Of a stretch of DNA of 64,000 nt, positions 50,138 to 59,777 are shown piece by piece. The stretch spans positions 1-64,000 of the forward strand of contig DATJHI010000041.1 in the NCBI GenBank assembly GCA_035493955.1, read 5' to 3'. The number at the start of each line of letters is the position of its first letter. Within the stretch, counting starts at the first letter, position 1. This stretch comes from NCED01 sp035493955 (GTDB lineage Bacteria; Pseudomonadota; Alphaproteobacteria; Caulobacterales; Caulobacteraceae). The translations under genes were made by a program, and so were the position numbers. The notes under the pieces are model-generated. The model was not told where the DNA came from. It saw only the letters and a list, made by a program, of their open reading frames with translations, and searched no databases.

Positions 50138-52777
50138 ATGCGCACCGATCAGCCCGTCGCCATCCGCCTCGAGGACTATCGCCCGCCGGCCTTCCTGGTG
50201 GATGAGGTCGACCTCGCCTTCACCCTCGACCCGTCCTCGACCCGGGTCCGGTCCAGGCTGACCGTTCGCCGCAATGGCGACCACGTCGATCCGCTGACGC
50301 TCGACGGGGTCAGGTTGAAGCCGATCAGCATCGCCCTCGACGGCCGCGTCCTGAGCCCGGACGCGTTCCAGATCACCGACGAGCACCTGATCGTCCACGC
50401 GGTCCCCGACGCCTTCGTGCTGGAGACCGAGGTCTCCGTCGATCCGGCCGCCAATACCGCCCTGGAGGGGCTGTACATGTCCGGCGGCCGCTTCTGCACC
50501 CAGTGCGAGGCGGAGGGCTTCCGCAAGATAACCTGGTTCCCCGACCGCCCCGACGTGCTGGCTCGCTACACCGTGCGCATTGAGGCCGACGCCGCCTTCG
50601 CGCGCCTCTTGTCCAACGGCAACCTGGAAGACCAGGGGCGGACGGAAGACGGGCGGCGCTTCGCCGTCTGGCGCGACCCCCATCCCAAGCCCTGCTACCT
50701 GTTCGCCCTGGTGGCGGGGGAACTCGACGAACTGGCCGACAGCTTCGTCACCATGAGCGGCCGGACCGTGGACCTGCGCATCTATGTCGATCCCGGCCAA
50801 GCCGAACGGGCGGCCTATGCGATGGACGCCCTGAAGCGGGCGATGGCCTGGGACGAGACCGTCTTCGGCCGCGAATACGACCTCGACCTGTTCATGATCG
50901 TCGCCGTCCGCGACTTCAATTTCGGGGCCATGGAGAACAAGGGCCTCAACATCTTCAACTCGAGCCTGCTGCTCGCCGACCCGACCACGGCCACCGACGC
51001 CGACTACGAGCGGATCGAGAGCGTGGTGGCCCACGAATATTTCCACAACTGGACCGGCAACCGCGTCACCTGCCGCGACTGGTTCCAGTTGTGCCTGAAA
51101 GAGGGCCTGACCGTATTCCGCGACCAGTCCTTCTCCGCCGACCAGCGCGGGGCGACGGTGCAGCGGATCAAGGACGTGCGGATGCTCCGGGCACGGCAGT
51201 TTCCCGAGGACGCGGGGCCCCTGTCCCACCCCGTGCGGCCGTCCAGCTACGTCAAGATCGACAACTTCTACACGGCGACCGTCTATGAAAAGGGCGCCGA
51301 ACTTATCCGTATGCTGAAGATAATGGTCGGGGCGGAGGCGTTCCGGCGCGGCATGGATCTCTATTTCGAGCGCTGCGACGGGACTGCGGCGACCGTCGAG
51401 GATTTCGTGGGGTGCTTCCAGGACGCGACGGGCCAGGACCTGTCCGGCTTCCTCGGCTGGTACGAACGGCCCGGCACGCCGACCCTGACCGTGGAGACGA
51501 CCTACGATCCCGAAGCCAAGACCCTTGACCTGACCTTGACCCAGGCGATCCGGGGCGAGGGCAAGCCCCTGCCCATTCCGGTGGCGCTGGGCCTGATCGA
51601 TTACGACGGGGAACCCCTGCCCTTCCGCGAAAGCGCCCTTGGGCCGCGGATCGACGAAACCCTGATCGTGCTGTCCGAAGCCCGCCGAACCGTGCGGCTG
51701 GAGGGGGTGGCGCGGGAGCCTGTGGTGTCCAGCCTGCGGGGTTTCTCGGCCCCGGTGCGCCTGGCGACCGACGCGCCGGCCAAGGCCGCCTATGCACGCC
51801 TCGCCGCCGATCCGGACCTGTTCAGCCGCTGGGAGGCCAGCCAGGACCTCGCCCGCGAACTGATGCTGGCCCGCGCGTCGGGGACCCCCGACGAAGTCAG
51901 CGAGGAACGGTTCGCCGCCGCCCTCGGCCGGTCGCTTAGCGACCAGGGGGCCGAACCCGCTTTCCAGGCCCTGCTCCTGGCCCTGCCCAGCGAATCCGAC
52001 CTCGCCCTGGCCCAGAGCGAACTCGGCGGCCTGGCCGATCCGTCCGCCCTGCACGACGCCCGCGAATCCCTGCGCACCCGCATCGCCGTCCATCTTCAGG
52101 AGCCGCTGCGCCGGCTGCACGGCGCCCTGCAGGAGGCCGGCGAATTCTCCGCCAATGCGGCCAGCGCCGGGCGCCGCGCCCTGCGCAACGCCGCCCTCGA
52201 CATGCTCGCCGCCGACCCGGTCTCGACCAATCTCGCCCGCGCCTGCGGCCATGTGGAGGCGGCGGCCAACATGACCGACGCCATGGGCGGACTGAACGCC
52301 CTGATGTTGATGAGCCACACGACCGACGGCGCGGTGGCCTTCGACAACGCCCTGACGGCCTTCTACGGGCGGTGGAAGGACGAGCCCCTGGTGGTCGACA
52401 AATGGTTCGCCCTGCAGGCCCGCTCGCCGGCCCCCGACGCCCTGGGCCGGGTGCTCGGGCTGACCATCCATCCGGCCTTCGAGCCGCGCAACCCCAACCG
52501 GCTGCGCGCCCTGGTGCAAAGCTTCGCCTCGGGCAACCCGGTCCGGTTCCACGATCCGAGCGGCGCCGGCTACCGCTTCCTGGCTGACCAGATCCTGGCG
52601 ATCGACCCGTTCAACCCCTCGGTCGCGGCGCGTCTGCTGGAGCCCCTCGGCGGCTGGCGGCGATATCGCGCGGATCTGGCGGAGCGGATGCGGGCGGAGC
52701 TGGCCCGCGTCGCCGCCGTCCCGACCGTGTCGAAGAACGTGCTCGAGCTGGCCCAGAAAGCTCAGGCGGAGGCCTAA
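50138..52777 (+). CDS. pepN: aminopeptidase N (M1 family)
   Basis: An 879-residue M1 zinc metallopeptidase removing N-terminal residues from peptides in the cytoplasm. The exopeptidase motif GAMEN is at 263-267 (in FNFGAMENKGLN), and the zinc motif HEYFH starts at H299 with the distal Glu at about 322 (HExxHx18E). The tyrosine that stabilises the transition state lies in the following NFYTATVYEKGAEL. Length is right for gamma/alpha-proteobacterial PepN (about 870). It has its own ATG at 50138 and no signal peptide. Confidence 0.96.
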   Translation: MRTDQPVAIRLEDYRPPAFLVDEVDLAFTLDPSSTRVRSRLTVRRNGDHVDPLTLDGVRLKPISIALDGRVLSPDAFQITDEHLIVHAVPDAFVLETEVSVDPAANTALEGLYMSGGRFCTQCEAEGFRKITWFPDRPDVLARYTVRIEADAAFARLLSNGNLEDQGRTEDGRRFAVWRDPHPKPCYLFALVAGELDELADSFVTMSGRTVDLRIYVDPGQAERAAYAMDALKRAMAWDETVFGREYDLDLFMIVAVRDFNFGAMENKGLNIFNSSLLLADPTTATDADYERIESVVAHEYFHNWTGNRVTCRDWFQLCLKEGLTVFRDQSFSADQRGATVQRIKDVRMLRARQFPEDAGPLSHPVRPSSYVKIDNFYTATVYEKGAELIRMLKIMVGAEAFRRGMDLYFERCDGTAATVEDFVGCFQDATGQDLSGFLGWYERPGTPTLTVETTYDPEAKTLDLTLTQAIRGEGKPLPIPVALGLIDYDGEPLPFRESALGPRIDETLIVLSEARRTVRLEGVAREPVVSSLRGFSAPVRLATDAPAKAAYARLAADPDLFSRWEASQDLARELMLARASGTPDEVSEERFAAALGRSLSDQGAEPAFQALLLALPSESDLALAQSELGGLADPSALHDARESLRTRIAVHLQEPLRRLHGALQEAGEFSANAASAGRRALRNAALDMLAADPVSTNLARACGHVEAAANMTDAMGGLNALMLMSHTTDGAVAFDNALTAFYGRWKDEPLVVDKWFALQARSPAPDALGRVLGLTIHPAFEPRNPNRLRALVQSFASGNPVRFHDPSGAGYRFLADQILAIDPFNPSVAARLLEPLGGWRRYRADLAERMRAELARVAAVPTVSKNVLELAQKAQAEA

Positions 52778-52898
52778 GCGCCTTGGACTCAAGGGTGCGG
52801 TCAGATCGCCGGGGCTGCGGCCACGCTTGTAAACGAAACCTAAATCAGACCGTGGCGACTCTCCCATACCCCTTGGGGGATACGGAGATCGATTCGCC

Positions 52899-53438
52899 GT
52901 GACGTCGCCGCTCGGCAAGCTGTCGTTCCTCGTCGTCGACGACAACGTCAACATGATTCAGATCGTCAAGGCGGTTCTGAAGTCGTTCGGCGTCGAACAC
53001 ATCTACGACGCCTGCGGGGTGGCCGAAGGGCTGGCGATGGTGCGCCACCACGCCATCGACATCGTGATCCTCGACTACAAGCTCGGCCCCATGGACGGGA
53101 TCGACTTCATCCGGGTGGTCCGGAACGCGGACGACAGCCCCGAACCCTGCCTGCCGATCATCATGCTGACGGCCTATACCGAGGAAACGCGGGTGCGCGA
53201 GGCGCGCGACGCCGGGGTCACCGAGTTCTGCTGCAAGCCGGTCACCGCTGCGGAGCTTTATCGCAAGATCGCCGAGGTGATCGAGCGGCCCCGCGACTTC
53301 ATCCGCACGCCCGACTATTTCGGTCCCGACCGCCGGCGTCATCACGACGCAGCCTATTCGGGACCCGAACGACGCGCCCTCGGCCCCGGGCAAGGCCTCC
53401 CCTCCGAAACCGACGCTTTAGATCTCAAGGCGGGATGA
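52899..53438 (+). CDS. single-domain response regulator with C-terminal tail
   Basis: A 179-residue receiver protein. The CheY-like domain (about 8-130) has the acidic pair VVDDN, the phospho-acceptor Asp in VILDYKLGPMDG, a conserved Thr in MLTAYT and the Lys in CCKPVTAAEL. After it comes a charged Arg/Pro-rich tail (RDFIRTPDYFGPDRRRHHDAAYSGPERR), with no DNA-binding or enzymatic domain. It could be a phosphate relay or regulator of another protein (as DivK/CpdR are). The GTG at 52899 is preceded by GGAG. It is 55 bases upstream of the pleC-like kinase on the same strand, so they may be partners. Confidence 0.88.
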   Translation: MTSPLGKLSFLVVDDNVNMIQIVKAVLKSFGVEHIYDACGVAEGLAMVRHHAIDIVILDYKLGPMDGIDFIRVVRNADDSPEPCLPIIMLTAYTEETRVREARDAGVTEFCCKPVTAAELYRKIAEVIERPRDFIRTPDYFGPDRRRHHDAAYSGPERRALGPGQGLPSETDALDLKAG

Positions 53439-53493
53439 CACGGCGCCCCGGCGACGGGTAGGTTTCCATAGGACGAATCGGGAGGGCGGGCGC

Positions 53494-56046
53494 TTGGCCA
53501 GTGGAAACCGGCGAGCTGGCGCGCGGCGCCGGACCGACGGCTTCGAGGCGGGCGTCCCTTCGGGCGCGGCCTTCCCGGTCGCCGTGCGGGTCCTGCTCCT
53601 TTCCGCCCTGCTGCTGCTGGCGATCTACACCGCCCTTGCCGTGCGCCGGATCGAGCATTCCCGCGAGGACGACGCGGGCGCCGGCGCGGCCTTGGGCTCG
53701 GACGCCGCCCTGCTCGCCGCCCGCGCCAAGACCGAGATCGTCCGCCTGAGACTGGCCGTCGTCGCCGCTTCTCCACGGCTGCAACAAGCCCCGAACCGGG
53801 CGCTCGACGCCGCCGAAACGGCCTTGCGACTGGCCGCCCCGGCTGCGGCGGCCGTCGCCGTGGTCGGCGAAGGCGGAACGCTCGCCGTATCCGGGGCTGG
53901 CGCCGATCTGGCCTGGACCGAAGCGGCCAAGAGGGCGGACGCGGCCGGAAAACCGATCTGGTTCGGCCCCGCCGGCGCCCGCTCCGGGATCGGCTATCTG
54001 GCGGTGCGGATCCAGACCGCGCGCGGACCCATGCGCTTGATCGCGGCCAGCGATTTCGCCCCCCTGGCCGCGGCCGGACCGCAAGGTCAGACCCGCCTGC
54101 TGGCCGCCCCGGACGGGACGGTGATCGCCGGCTCGGGGGCGGGGGCCAAGGCTCCCACCCTGTCCGCCGCCCTCGGACTTTCGCCCGCCGCGGCCCAGGC
54201 GGCCGCCCGGAACGGGTCGGAGCGGGCCGGCGTCTTCGCCGGCGGCGGCCAAGCGCGAATCGCCGCTGCGCTCGGCGAAGGCGGCCTGATCGCCGTGACC
54301 GCTTCGCCGCCGGCCAAGTCGGCCGCCGCGGCCCAGAGCCAGTTCGCCGGCGACATCTTCTCCCTGCTGGCCCCGCTGGCGATCGGGATCATCCTCACCC
54401 TGGTGGTGTTGCGCCAGGCCGGCCGCACCAAGGACGCCCAGCGCGCCCGGCTGGACAGCGAGCGCAAATTCCGTCTGGCGGTCGAAGGCGCCCGTTGCGG
54501 CATCTGGGAATGGCGCCTGCGCGAGGATGTGGTGGTGCTGTCCGACGTCACCGGCGTGATGCTCGGCTGGGGCGGGGCCGGGACGGTCCGCGGCGACGAA
54601 GTGATCGGCCGGATCGCCCCCGAGCACCGCGAGCGCTTCCACGAGGCGCTGAGGGGCGCCGCCAGCTTCGGCGCCTTCGACGTCTCCTTCCGGGTGCCGG
54701 GCCCGCACGGGTCGTCCTGGATCGACGCCCGAGGCCAGGCCTTCGAGGTCGACAAGGACGGCTATGGCGCGATCCTGGGGGTGGCCCTGGACGTCACCGA
54801 GGAGCGGACCGCCCAAGACCGCGCCCAGACCGCCGAGACCCGCCTGCGCGACGCCATCGACAGCGTTTCCGAAGCCTTCGTGCTGTGGGATCGCCGGGGC
54901 CGGCTGTTGATGTGCAACAACGCCTATCGCGAGTTCTTCAACCTCGAGCCGCGCCTGCTGAAGCCCGGCGTGAACTACGACATGGTGCGCGCCGTGGCCG
55001 ATCTGGCGGTGCGCCACTGGCAACCGGCCCAGGAAGGCGCACCGGTCCGCGAGGCCGAGCTGATGGACGGCCGTTGGGTTCAGATCTCCGAGCGCCGCAC
55101 GGCCGAGGGCGGCCGGGTCGTCACCGCCGCCGACATCACCGCCGTCAAACGCCAGGAAGCCCAGCGCGCCGCCAATGAGGAGGCGCTGCAGGGAGTGGTC
55201 CAACGGCTGGAGGAGAGCCGCGCCCAACTCGCCGACCTCGCCCACAAATACGAGATGGAGAAGATCAGGGCCGAAGACGCCAACCGGGCCAAGAGCGAGT
55301 TCCTGGCCAATATGAGCCATGAACTGCGCACGCCGCTGAACGCGATCAACGGTTTCTCCGAGATGATGGTCGGGGAGATGTACGGGCCCCTCGGCGACCC
55401 CCACTACAAGGAATACGCCCAGGATATCCTGTCCTCGGGCCAGCACCTCCTGGCCCTGATCAACGACATCCTCGACATGGCCAAGATCGAGGCCGGCAAG
55501 CTGCACCTGCGCTTCGAGATGGTCGACGTGGAGGAGGTGGCGGAGGACGTTGTGCGGCTGATGCGCAACCGGGCCGAGTCCGTCGGCCTGACCATCAGCC
55601 TGGATCTGCCCCCCGGCCTGCCCCAGGTCCAGGCCGATTACCGGGCGATGAAACAGGTGCTCCTGAACCTGACCTCCAACGCCCTGAAATTCACCCCGCG
55701 CGGCGGCAAGGTCACCGTGCGGGCGTCGCTGGCGACCGACCAGGGAGCGGCCGAACGGTTGCGGGTCGAGGTGGCCGACACCGGCATCGGCATCTCAAAG
55801 GATGACCTGCGGCGCCTGGCCCGGCCTTTCGAACAGATCGAAAGCCAGCACTCCAAGACCACCCAGGGTTCGGGCCTGGGCTTGGCCCTGACGAAGTCCC
55901 TGGTGGAGATGCACGCGGGCGTCTTTGAATTGTCCAGCGCCGGACCGGGCGCCGGGACCGTGGCGAGCTTCCTCATCCCCATCCGCCAGGCCCGATCACA
56001 ACCCGCCGCCGAACCCGGGACGCGGCACGGAAGCGCGGCGGCGTGA
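53494..56046 (+). CDS. pleC: PleC-like sensor histidine kinase/phosphatase
   Basis: An 850-residue kinase: TM1 (about 30-50), a periplasmic region (about 51-285), TM2 (about 287-306), two PAS domains (about 320-440 and 447-552), a coiled coil (about 555-600), HisKA with the phospho-acceptor H609 in NMSHELRTPLNAINGFSEMM, and HATPase (NLTSNALKF, DTGIGI, GSGLGLALTKSL). Length, two PAS domains, H609 (H610 in Caulobacter crescentus PleC) and the GPLGDPHYKEYAQDILSSGQHLLALINDILDM segment match PleC, the polar kinase/phosphatase that acts on DivK and PleD in the cell-cycle network. The start is TTG at 53494 with GGGAGGG upstream. It follows a receiver protein and converges with a hybrid kinase. Confidence 0.85.
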   Translation: MASGNRRAGARRRTDGFEAGVPSGAAFPVAVRVLLLSALLLLAIYTALAVRRIEHSREDDAGAGAALGSDAALLAARAKTEIVRLRLAVVAASPRLQQAPNRALDAAETALRLAAPAAAAVAVVGEGGTLAVSGAGADLAWTEAAKRADAAGKPIWFGPAGARSGIGYLAVRIQTARGPMRLIAASDFAPLAAAGPQGQTRLLAAPDGTVIAGSGAGAKAPTLSAALGLSPAAAQAAARNGSERAGVFAGGGQARIAAALGEGGLIAVTASPPAKSAAAAQSQFAGDIFSLLAPLAIGIILTLVVLRQAGRTKDAQRARLDSERKFRLAVEGARCGIWEWRLREDVVVLSDVTGVMLGWGGAGTVRGDEVIGRIAPEHRERFHEALRGAASFGAFDVSFRVPGPHGSSWIDARGQAFEVDKDGYGAILGVALDVTEERTAQDRAQTAETRLRDAIDSVSEAFVLWDRRGRLLMCNNAYREFFNLEPRLLKPGVNYDMVRAVADLAVRHWQPAQEGAPVREAELMDGRWVQISERRTAEGGRVVTAADITAVKRQEAQRAANEEALQGVVQRLEESRAQLADLAHKYEMEKIRAEDANRAKSEFLANMSHELRTPLNAINGFSEMMVGEMYGPLGDPHYKEYAQDILSSGQHLLALINDILDMAKIEAGKLHLRFEMVDVEEVAEDVVRLMRNRAESVGLTISLDLPPGLPQVQADYRAMKQVLLNLTSNALKFTPRGGKVTVRASLATDQGAAERLRVEVADTGIGISKDDLRRLARPFEQIESQHSKTTQGSGLGLALTKSLVEMHAGVFELSSAGPGAGTVASFLIPIRQARSQPAAEPGTRHGSAAA

Positions 56047-56089
56047 ACGCCTAAAGCGGCCGTGCGCCTTGAGGACGCCTGCCGGCCGG

Positions 56090-58618
56090 TCAAGCCGCGC
56101 CGGCCAGGCCTTCGTCGGCCTGGACGATGGCTTCCTGAACGGCGGCGATCAGGGTCGCCGGGCGGATCGGCTTGGACAGGTGACGGTCGGCGCCGGCGGC
56201 GCGGGTGCCTTCCACGTGCTCGGCCAGGGCGTCGGCGGTCAGGGCGATGATCGGTGTCCGTTCGGCGCCCGAGGCCGCCTCGTACGCCCGGATCAGGCCG
56301 ATGGCGGTCAAGCCGTCCATCACCGGCATGTGCAGGTCCATCAGCACCACGTCGAAAGGCTCGGTCTTGAACCGCTCGACCGCGTCGGCCCCGTTCTCCA
56401 CCAGGACGATGTGGACCCCCAGGGACTCCAGGACCAGGCAGACCACTTTCTGGTTGGTGGGGTGGTCCTCGGCCAGCAGCACCCGCGTTCCAGTCAGAGC
56501 GGTTTCGGGCGCCGCCGCCTCGGCCTTGAAGCCGGCCGTCTCACCCGCCCGCGGCAGCGGCAGAATGACGGAGAACCGGGCGCCCTCGCCAGGGACGGAC
56601 TCGGCGGAAATCGAGCCGCCCATCAGCTCGCAGAGGGACGCGCAGATCGGCAGGCCCAGGCCGGTGCCGCCGAACCGGCGGGTGACCGAGGCGTCGGCCT
56701 GTTCGAAGCGCCGGAACAGCCGCTCGGTGATGTCGGCGGCGAAACCGATGCCGGTGTCGCAAACCGTCAGCATCAGCCCCTGGGGTCCGAGGTCGGCGGT
56801 CAGGCTCACCTCGCCCTTGGCGGTGAACTTGACCGCGTTGGACAACAGGTTCGACAGGATCTGGCTGATCCGCACCTCGTCGCCCAGGTAGCGGCCGGCG
56901 GCGGCCGGCGACACGCTCCAGGTCAGCGCCACGCCCTTGCTCTGGGCCGCGGCGCTGTGCAGTTGGGCGATGCGTTTGACCACGGCCTCCAGGTCGAACG
57001 GTTCGGCGCTGAGGCTCATCTGGCCGGCCTCGATCTTGGACACGTCGAGGATGTCTGTCAGCACCTGTTCGAGCAGCTTGGCCGAGGAGACCACCAGCTC
57101 GGCCATCTGCCGATCCTCGTCGCAGCTCTGGCGCTGGGACAGCAGGTCCGACAGGGCCACCACCCCGTTGAGGGGGGTGCGCAGCTCATGGCTCATATTG
57201 GCCAGGAAGGACGACTTGGCCCGATTGGCCCGGTCGAGTTCGGCGGTGCGTTCGGCCACCCGATCCTCAAGTGACTGCAGGATCTCGTCGGACCGCATCC
57301 GCTCCTCGGCCAGGCAATGGGCCAGATCGCCGATCTCGTCCTTGCGCGCCTCCAGATCGGCGACCTCGTTCAGGACCGCGCCATCCACCGCCCCCGGCGA
57401 GGCGCGGATCTTCAGGCTGTGTCTGGCCAGCCGCTCCAGCGGCCGCACGATCAGACGCCGCGTGTACAGGAAGATCAGCAGGCCAGCGCCGAGCAGGGCC
57501 AACATGCCCGCGCCGACGATGGTCAGCGCCGCCCAGGCGGCGCGTTGCTCGATCGCCGCTTGAGACGTCACCACCACGAAATACAGGGAAGGGATCTCAA
57601 GCTGGGTAAAGGCGAGCAAGCGGTTGCGGCCCCGTCGATCGAGCACGCCGCTGTGGAGCCCGGTGAGCTTGATATCCGCCATGGCGGATTTCGCCGCATT
57701 CACATGCCGCTGCGCGATCTCGCTCGGCGTGAGCCGCAGGACATCCTCGTCGTCCGCCGTGCCGGATCCCGCGACCAGTTCGCCCTTGTCGGTGATGAGG
57801 AGGTGGGAGATGCCGGGCGCCTTGCCCTTGAACACCGACGGCAAATAATTCTCCTCGGCGAGCACTGTGCCGAACGCGCCGACAAAGCGACCGTCCACAA
57901 GAGCCGGCGTGAAACAGGCGCGGGCGTTGAATGAACCCTTGTCCGTCGATCTCGGGTCGGGCGTCGGAACGCACCGGGTCGGACCTTTGGGATTGAGGTC
58001 GGGCGTAAAGGCCCGCCGCATGTTGGCCTGCTGCACCTGCAGAGCATTGAGCGCGCCCATACGGATATGCGCGAGCCGATCGGGCCGGCTCGGCGCGAAC
58101 ACGATCAGGGCGCCGGAAGGCATGAAGAAATCGAAATTGTCGATCTGCCCCAGGCGGCTTTCGCCGAGCTGCTGCACGACGTCGAGCACCGCCAGGATCA
58201 GCCGCTTGTCCGCCGCAGACACCGTCTTTCCATGGATTATGTAACCGCCGAGGCCAAACTGGACCTTCCCCGAAGGCAACTTGCGTCCCTCGAACAAGCT
58301 GGGCGCCGTGCGGCGCGTGCCGTCCGGCTGGAGCGGGAAATCGTGCTCGAACAACCGGTCAACCGCGACGTCGCTCAAGACGTCCAGACGACGGGTCAGC
58401 GCATTGGTGGCTGCGATATGCTCAGCCGTGAGGTTACGGAAAAGCGCGTTCTGCCCCCGCGCGCGCTCCTTGGCGTAGAGGGTGAGGTCAGCTTCCTTGG
58501 CCTGAACGAAGGCGCGGCGGAAAGCGATAAACCCCGTCACGGCGCACACGGCGGTGAAGGCGAACGACAGCGTAAGGACGACGGCCAGAAGTTTGGCAGT
58601 CAGTGACGGCCTTTGCAC
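56090..58618 (-). CDS. hybrid sensor histidine kinase with large periplasmic sensor and receiver domain
   Basis: An 842-residue kinase: TM1 (about 8-32), a large periplasmic sensor (about 35-360) of Cache-like type, TM2 (about 362-386), HAMP-like linker (388-445), coiled coil, HisKA with H477 (NMSHELRTPLNG), HATPase (NLLSNAVKF, DTGIGF, GGTGLGLPI) and a C-terminal receiver (about 715-835) with the phospho-Asp in LMDLHMPVMDG. It has Cys residues in the sensor region (C216, C235). GTG at 58618 follows GGGAGG. It is tail to tail with the pleC-like gene (43-base gap) and divergent from nothing immediate. The ligand is unknown. Confidence 0.92.
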   Translation of the reverse strand: MQRPSLTAKLLAVVLTLSFAFTAVCAVTGFIAFRRAFVQAKEADLTLYAKERARGQNALFRNLTAEHIAATNALTRRLDVLSDVAVDRLFEHDFPLQPDGTRRTAPSLFEGRKLPSGKVQFGLGGYIIHGKTVSAADKRLILAVLDVVQQLGESRLGQIDNFDFFMPSGALIVFAPSRPDRLAHIRMGALNALQVQQANMRRAFTPDLNPKGPTRCVPTPDPRSTDKGSFNARACFTPALVDGRFVGAFGTVLAEENYLPSVFKGKAPGISHLLITDKGELVAGSGTADDEDVLRLTPSEIAQRHVNAAKSAMADIKLTGLHSGVLDRRGRNRLLAFTQLEIPSLYFVVVTSQAAIEQRAAWAALTIVGAGMLALLGAGLLIFLYTRRLIVRPLERLARHSLKIRASPGAVDGAVLNEVADLEARKDEIGDLAHCLAEERMRSDEILQSLEDRVAERTAELDRANRAKSSFLANMSHELRTPLNGVVALSDLLSQRQSCDEDRQMAELVVSSAKLLEQVLTDILDVSKIEAGQMSLSAEPFDLEAVVKRIAQLHSAAAQSKGVALTWSVSPAAAGRYLGDEVRISQILSNLLSNAVKFTAKGEVSLTADLGPQGLMLTVCDTGIGFAADITERLFRRFEQADASVTRRFGGTGLGLPICASLCELMGGSISAESVPGEGARFSVILPLPRAGETAGFKAEAAAPETALTGTRVLLAEDHPTNQKVVCLVLESLGVHIVLVENGADAVERFKTEPFDVVLMDLHMPVMDGLTAIGLIRAYEAASGAERTPIIALTADALAEHVEGTRAAGADRHLSKPIRPATLIAAVQEAIVQADEGLAGAA

Positions 58619-58781
58619 AGAACGTGCCTCCCAGCCTCTTATTTAGAGGGGGACTATGCCGAATACCCTTTACAATCGGCTTAGTGTCAGCCGTCCAGGT
58701 GCGACAAATACAACCGCAGCGTGCCTAGAATCGATCGCGGCCTATGAGTTCGGATCGCTTCCAACCCAAGCTCGTCACGAG

Positions 58782-59306
58782 CTAAGTCGGCCCTTTCCCG
58801 CCCGGCGGCGACGGCGGATGTCCATCCGGGCCGCCGCGGCCCCCGCGGCCCCCGCCTCGCCCCGGACCGCGCATCAGCAGGCGGGAGAACATCTGCCGCT
58901 CCTGCGGCGAAAGACTGGCCAGGCGCGCAGCCAGGGTGGCGTCGATCCCCGCCCGCGCCCGGCCTTCGGCCTCGCGCGCCCGGGTCAGGGCGGCGGTCAC
59001 CGCGGCCGGATCATAAGGGTTGGCGGCCATCAGACGGGCGGCCTGCTGGCGGGCTTCCCGCGCCGCCTGCAGGTCGGGAGCCGCGCTCAGGGCCTGGACG
59101 CGCATGATGTCCTGCAACGCCTGTCGCCGGTCGGGAGGCAGGGACTGAAACGCCTGGGCGATGCGCTGGTTGTCTCCGCCCCGCCGGAGGTCGGCGCGCT
59201 CTCCGATCAGGCGGGAGCCGACCACGAACACCCCAAGGCCGGCGCCGACCAGGAACAGGTTCGCCACCAGGGAAATCGCCAGGATGACCTTCCAGCGGCG
59301 GCTCAT
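58782..59306 (-). CDS. periplasmic metal-sensor-like protein (CnrX/Spy type), third gene of ECF cluster
   Basis: A 174-residue protein with an N-terminal membrane anchor (about 7-30) and a helical periplasmic domain rich in Ala/Arg (about 35-145), carrying SLPPDRRQALQ and SLSPQERQMF, the LTxxQ-like repeats of the Spy/CpxP/CnrX heavy-metal-resistance family. The tail is Gly/Arg/Pro-rich (GRGGGRGGRGG). It starts with four-base overlap (ATGA) at the end of the anti-sigma gene. In Cupriavidus the CnrX protein senses metal and frees CnrH from CnrY; this protein occupies the same position. No clear metal ligands (His/Met cluster) are seen, so another envelope signal is possible. Confidence 0.75.
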   Translation of the reverse strand: MSRRWKVILAISLVANLFLVGAGLGVFVVGSRLIGERADLRRGGDNQRIAQAFQSLPPDRRQALQDIMRVQALSAAPDLQAAREARQQAARLMAANPYDPAAVTAALTRAREAEGRARAGIDATLAARLASLSPQERQMFSRLLMRGPGRGGGRGGRGGPDGHPPSPPGGKGPT

Positions 59307-59758
59307 CCGGCGCGGGCCCCGGCCGAGCCGACGGTGAAGGCCGCCTGGGCGTCTTCATCGTTGGCGAGGGTGGCCGACAGCACCGCGTCCGCCCGTGCGT
59401 CGGAAACCGCGGCGGTGGAAGCCGTGACACCCACCACCACCCCGGCCAGGACCGCCGCGGCGAAGCCTGCGCCCGACAGCCAGAAGCCCAGGCCGCGCGG
59501 ACTGATCCCCATGCTTCCCGCCTTGCGGGCCCGGGGCGGCGGCCCCATCAACACGCGGTCGCGCAGGGCCGCCGAGGGCGCCGGGGATCGCCAGTCGTCG
59601 AGGACGGCGTCCAAAGCCTGGGCCTGCCGCAGCAGGGCGCCCGCCGCTCCGGGCGTCCGGGCTCGGAACGCTTCGGCGGCGTCACGGTCGGCTTCCGGCC
59701 AGCGGCGAAGGTCGCCGCCATAAGCCATGGCCAGGGTTTCGAAGCGTTCGGCGTCCAT
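59303..59758 (-). CDS. anti-sigma factor-like membrane protein
   Basis: A 151-residue protein: cytoplasmic N-terminal half (MDAERFETLAMAYGGDLRRWPEADRDAAEAF; about 1-85) fit for binding a sigma factor, one membrane helix (about 88-112, GFWLSGAGFAAAVLAGVVVGV) and a short periplasmic tail. There is no zinc-binding HxxxCxxC motif, so it is not a ZAS-type anti-sigma. It is 19 bases downstream of an ECF sigma gene and overlaps the sensor gene by four bases, the layout of sigma / anti-sigma / periplasmic sensor operons. AGGAGG precedes the start; 59761 is an alternative. Confidence 0.75.
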   Translation of the reverse strand: MDAERFETLAMAYGGDLRRWPEADRDAAEAFRARTPGAAGALLRQAQALDAVLDDWRSPAPSAALRDRVLMGPPPRARKAGSMGISPRGLGFWLSGAGFAAAVLAGVVVGVTASTAAVSDARADAVLSATLANDEDAQAAFTVGSAGARAG

Positions 59759-59777
59759 CATCCCCCTCCTGCTCACG

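Noticed and set aside
52866..52882. ATACCCC-TT-GGGGGATA dyad before the response regulator gene
   Set aside because: Small, with a bulge, and overlapping the expected leader/ribosome-binding region; too weak to call an operator or terminator.
49850..52954. Very long open frame antisense to pepN (over 1,000 codons)
   Set aside because: It mirrors the pepN codons, is rich in Gly/His/Arg/Gln as expected of the antisense frame of a GC-rich gene, and has no domain. pepN itself is intact and canonical.
53425..55506. Long antisense open frame opposite the pleC-like gene
   Set aside because: Product of high GC at third positions in the sense gene; composition is typical of a shadow frame and the sense protein has all kinase motifs.
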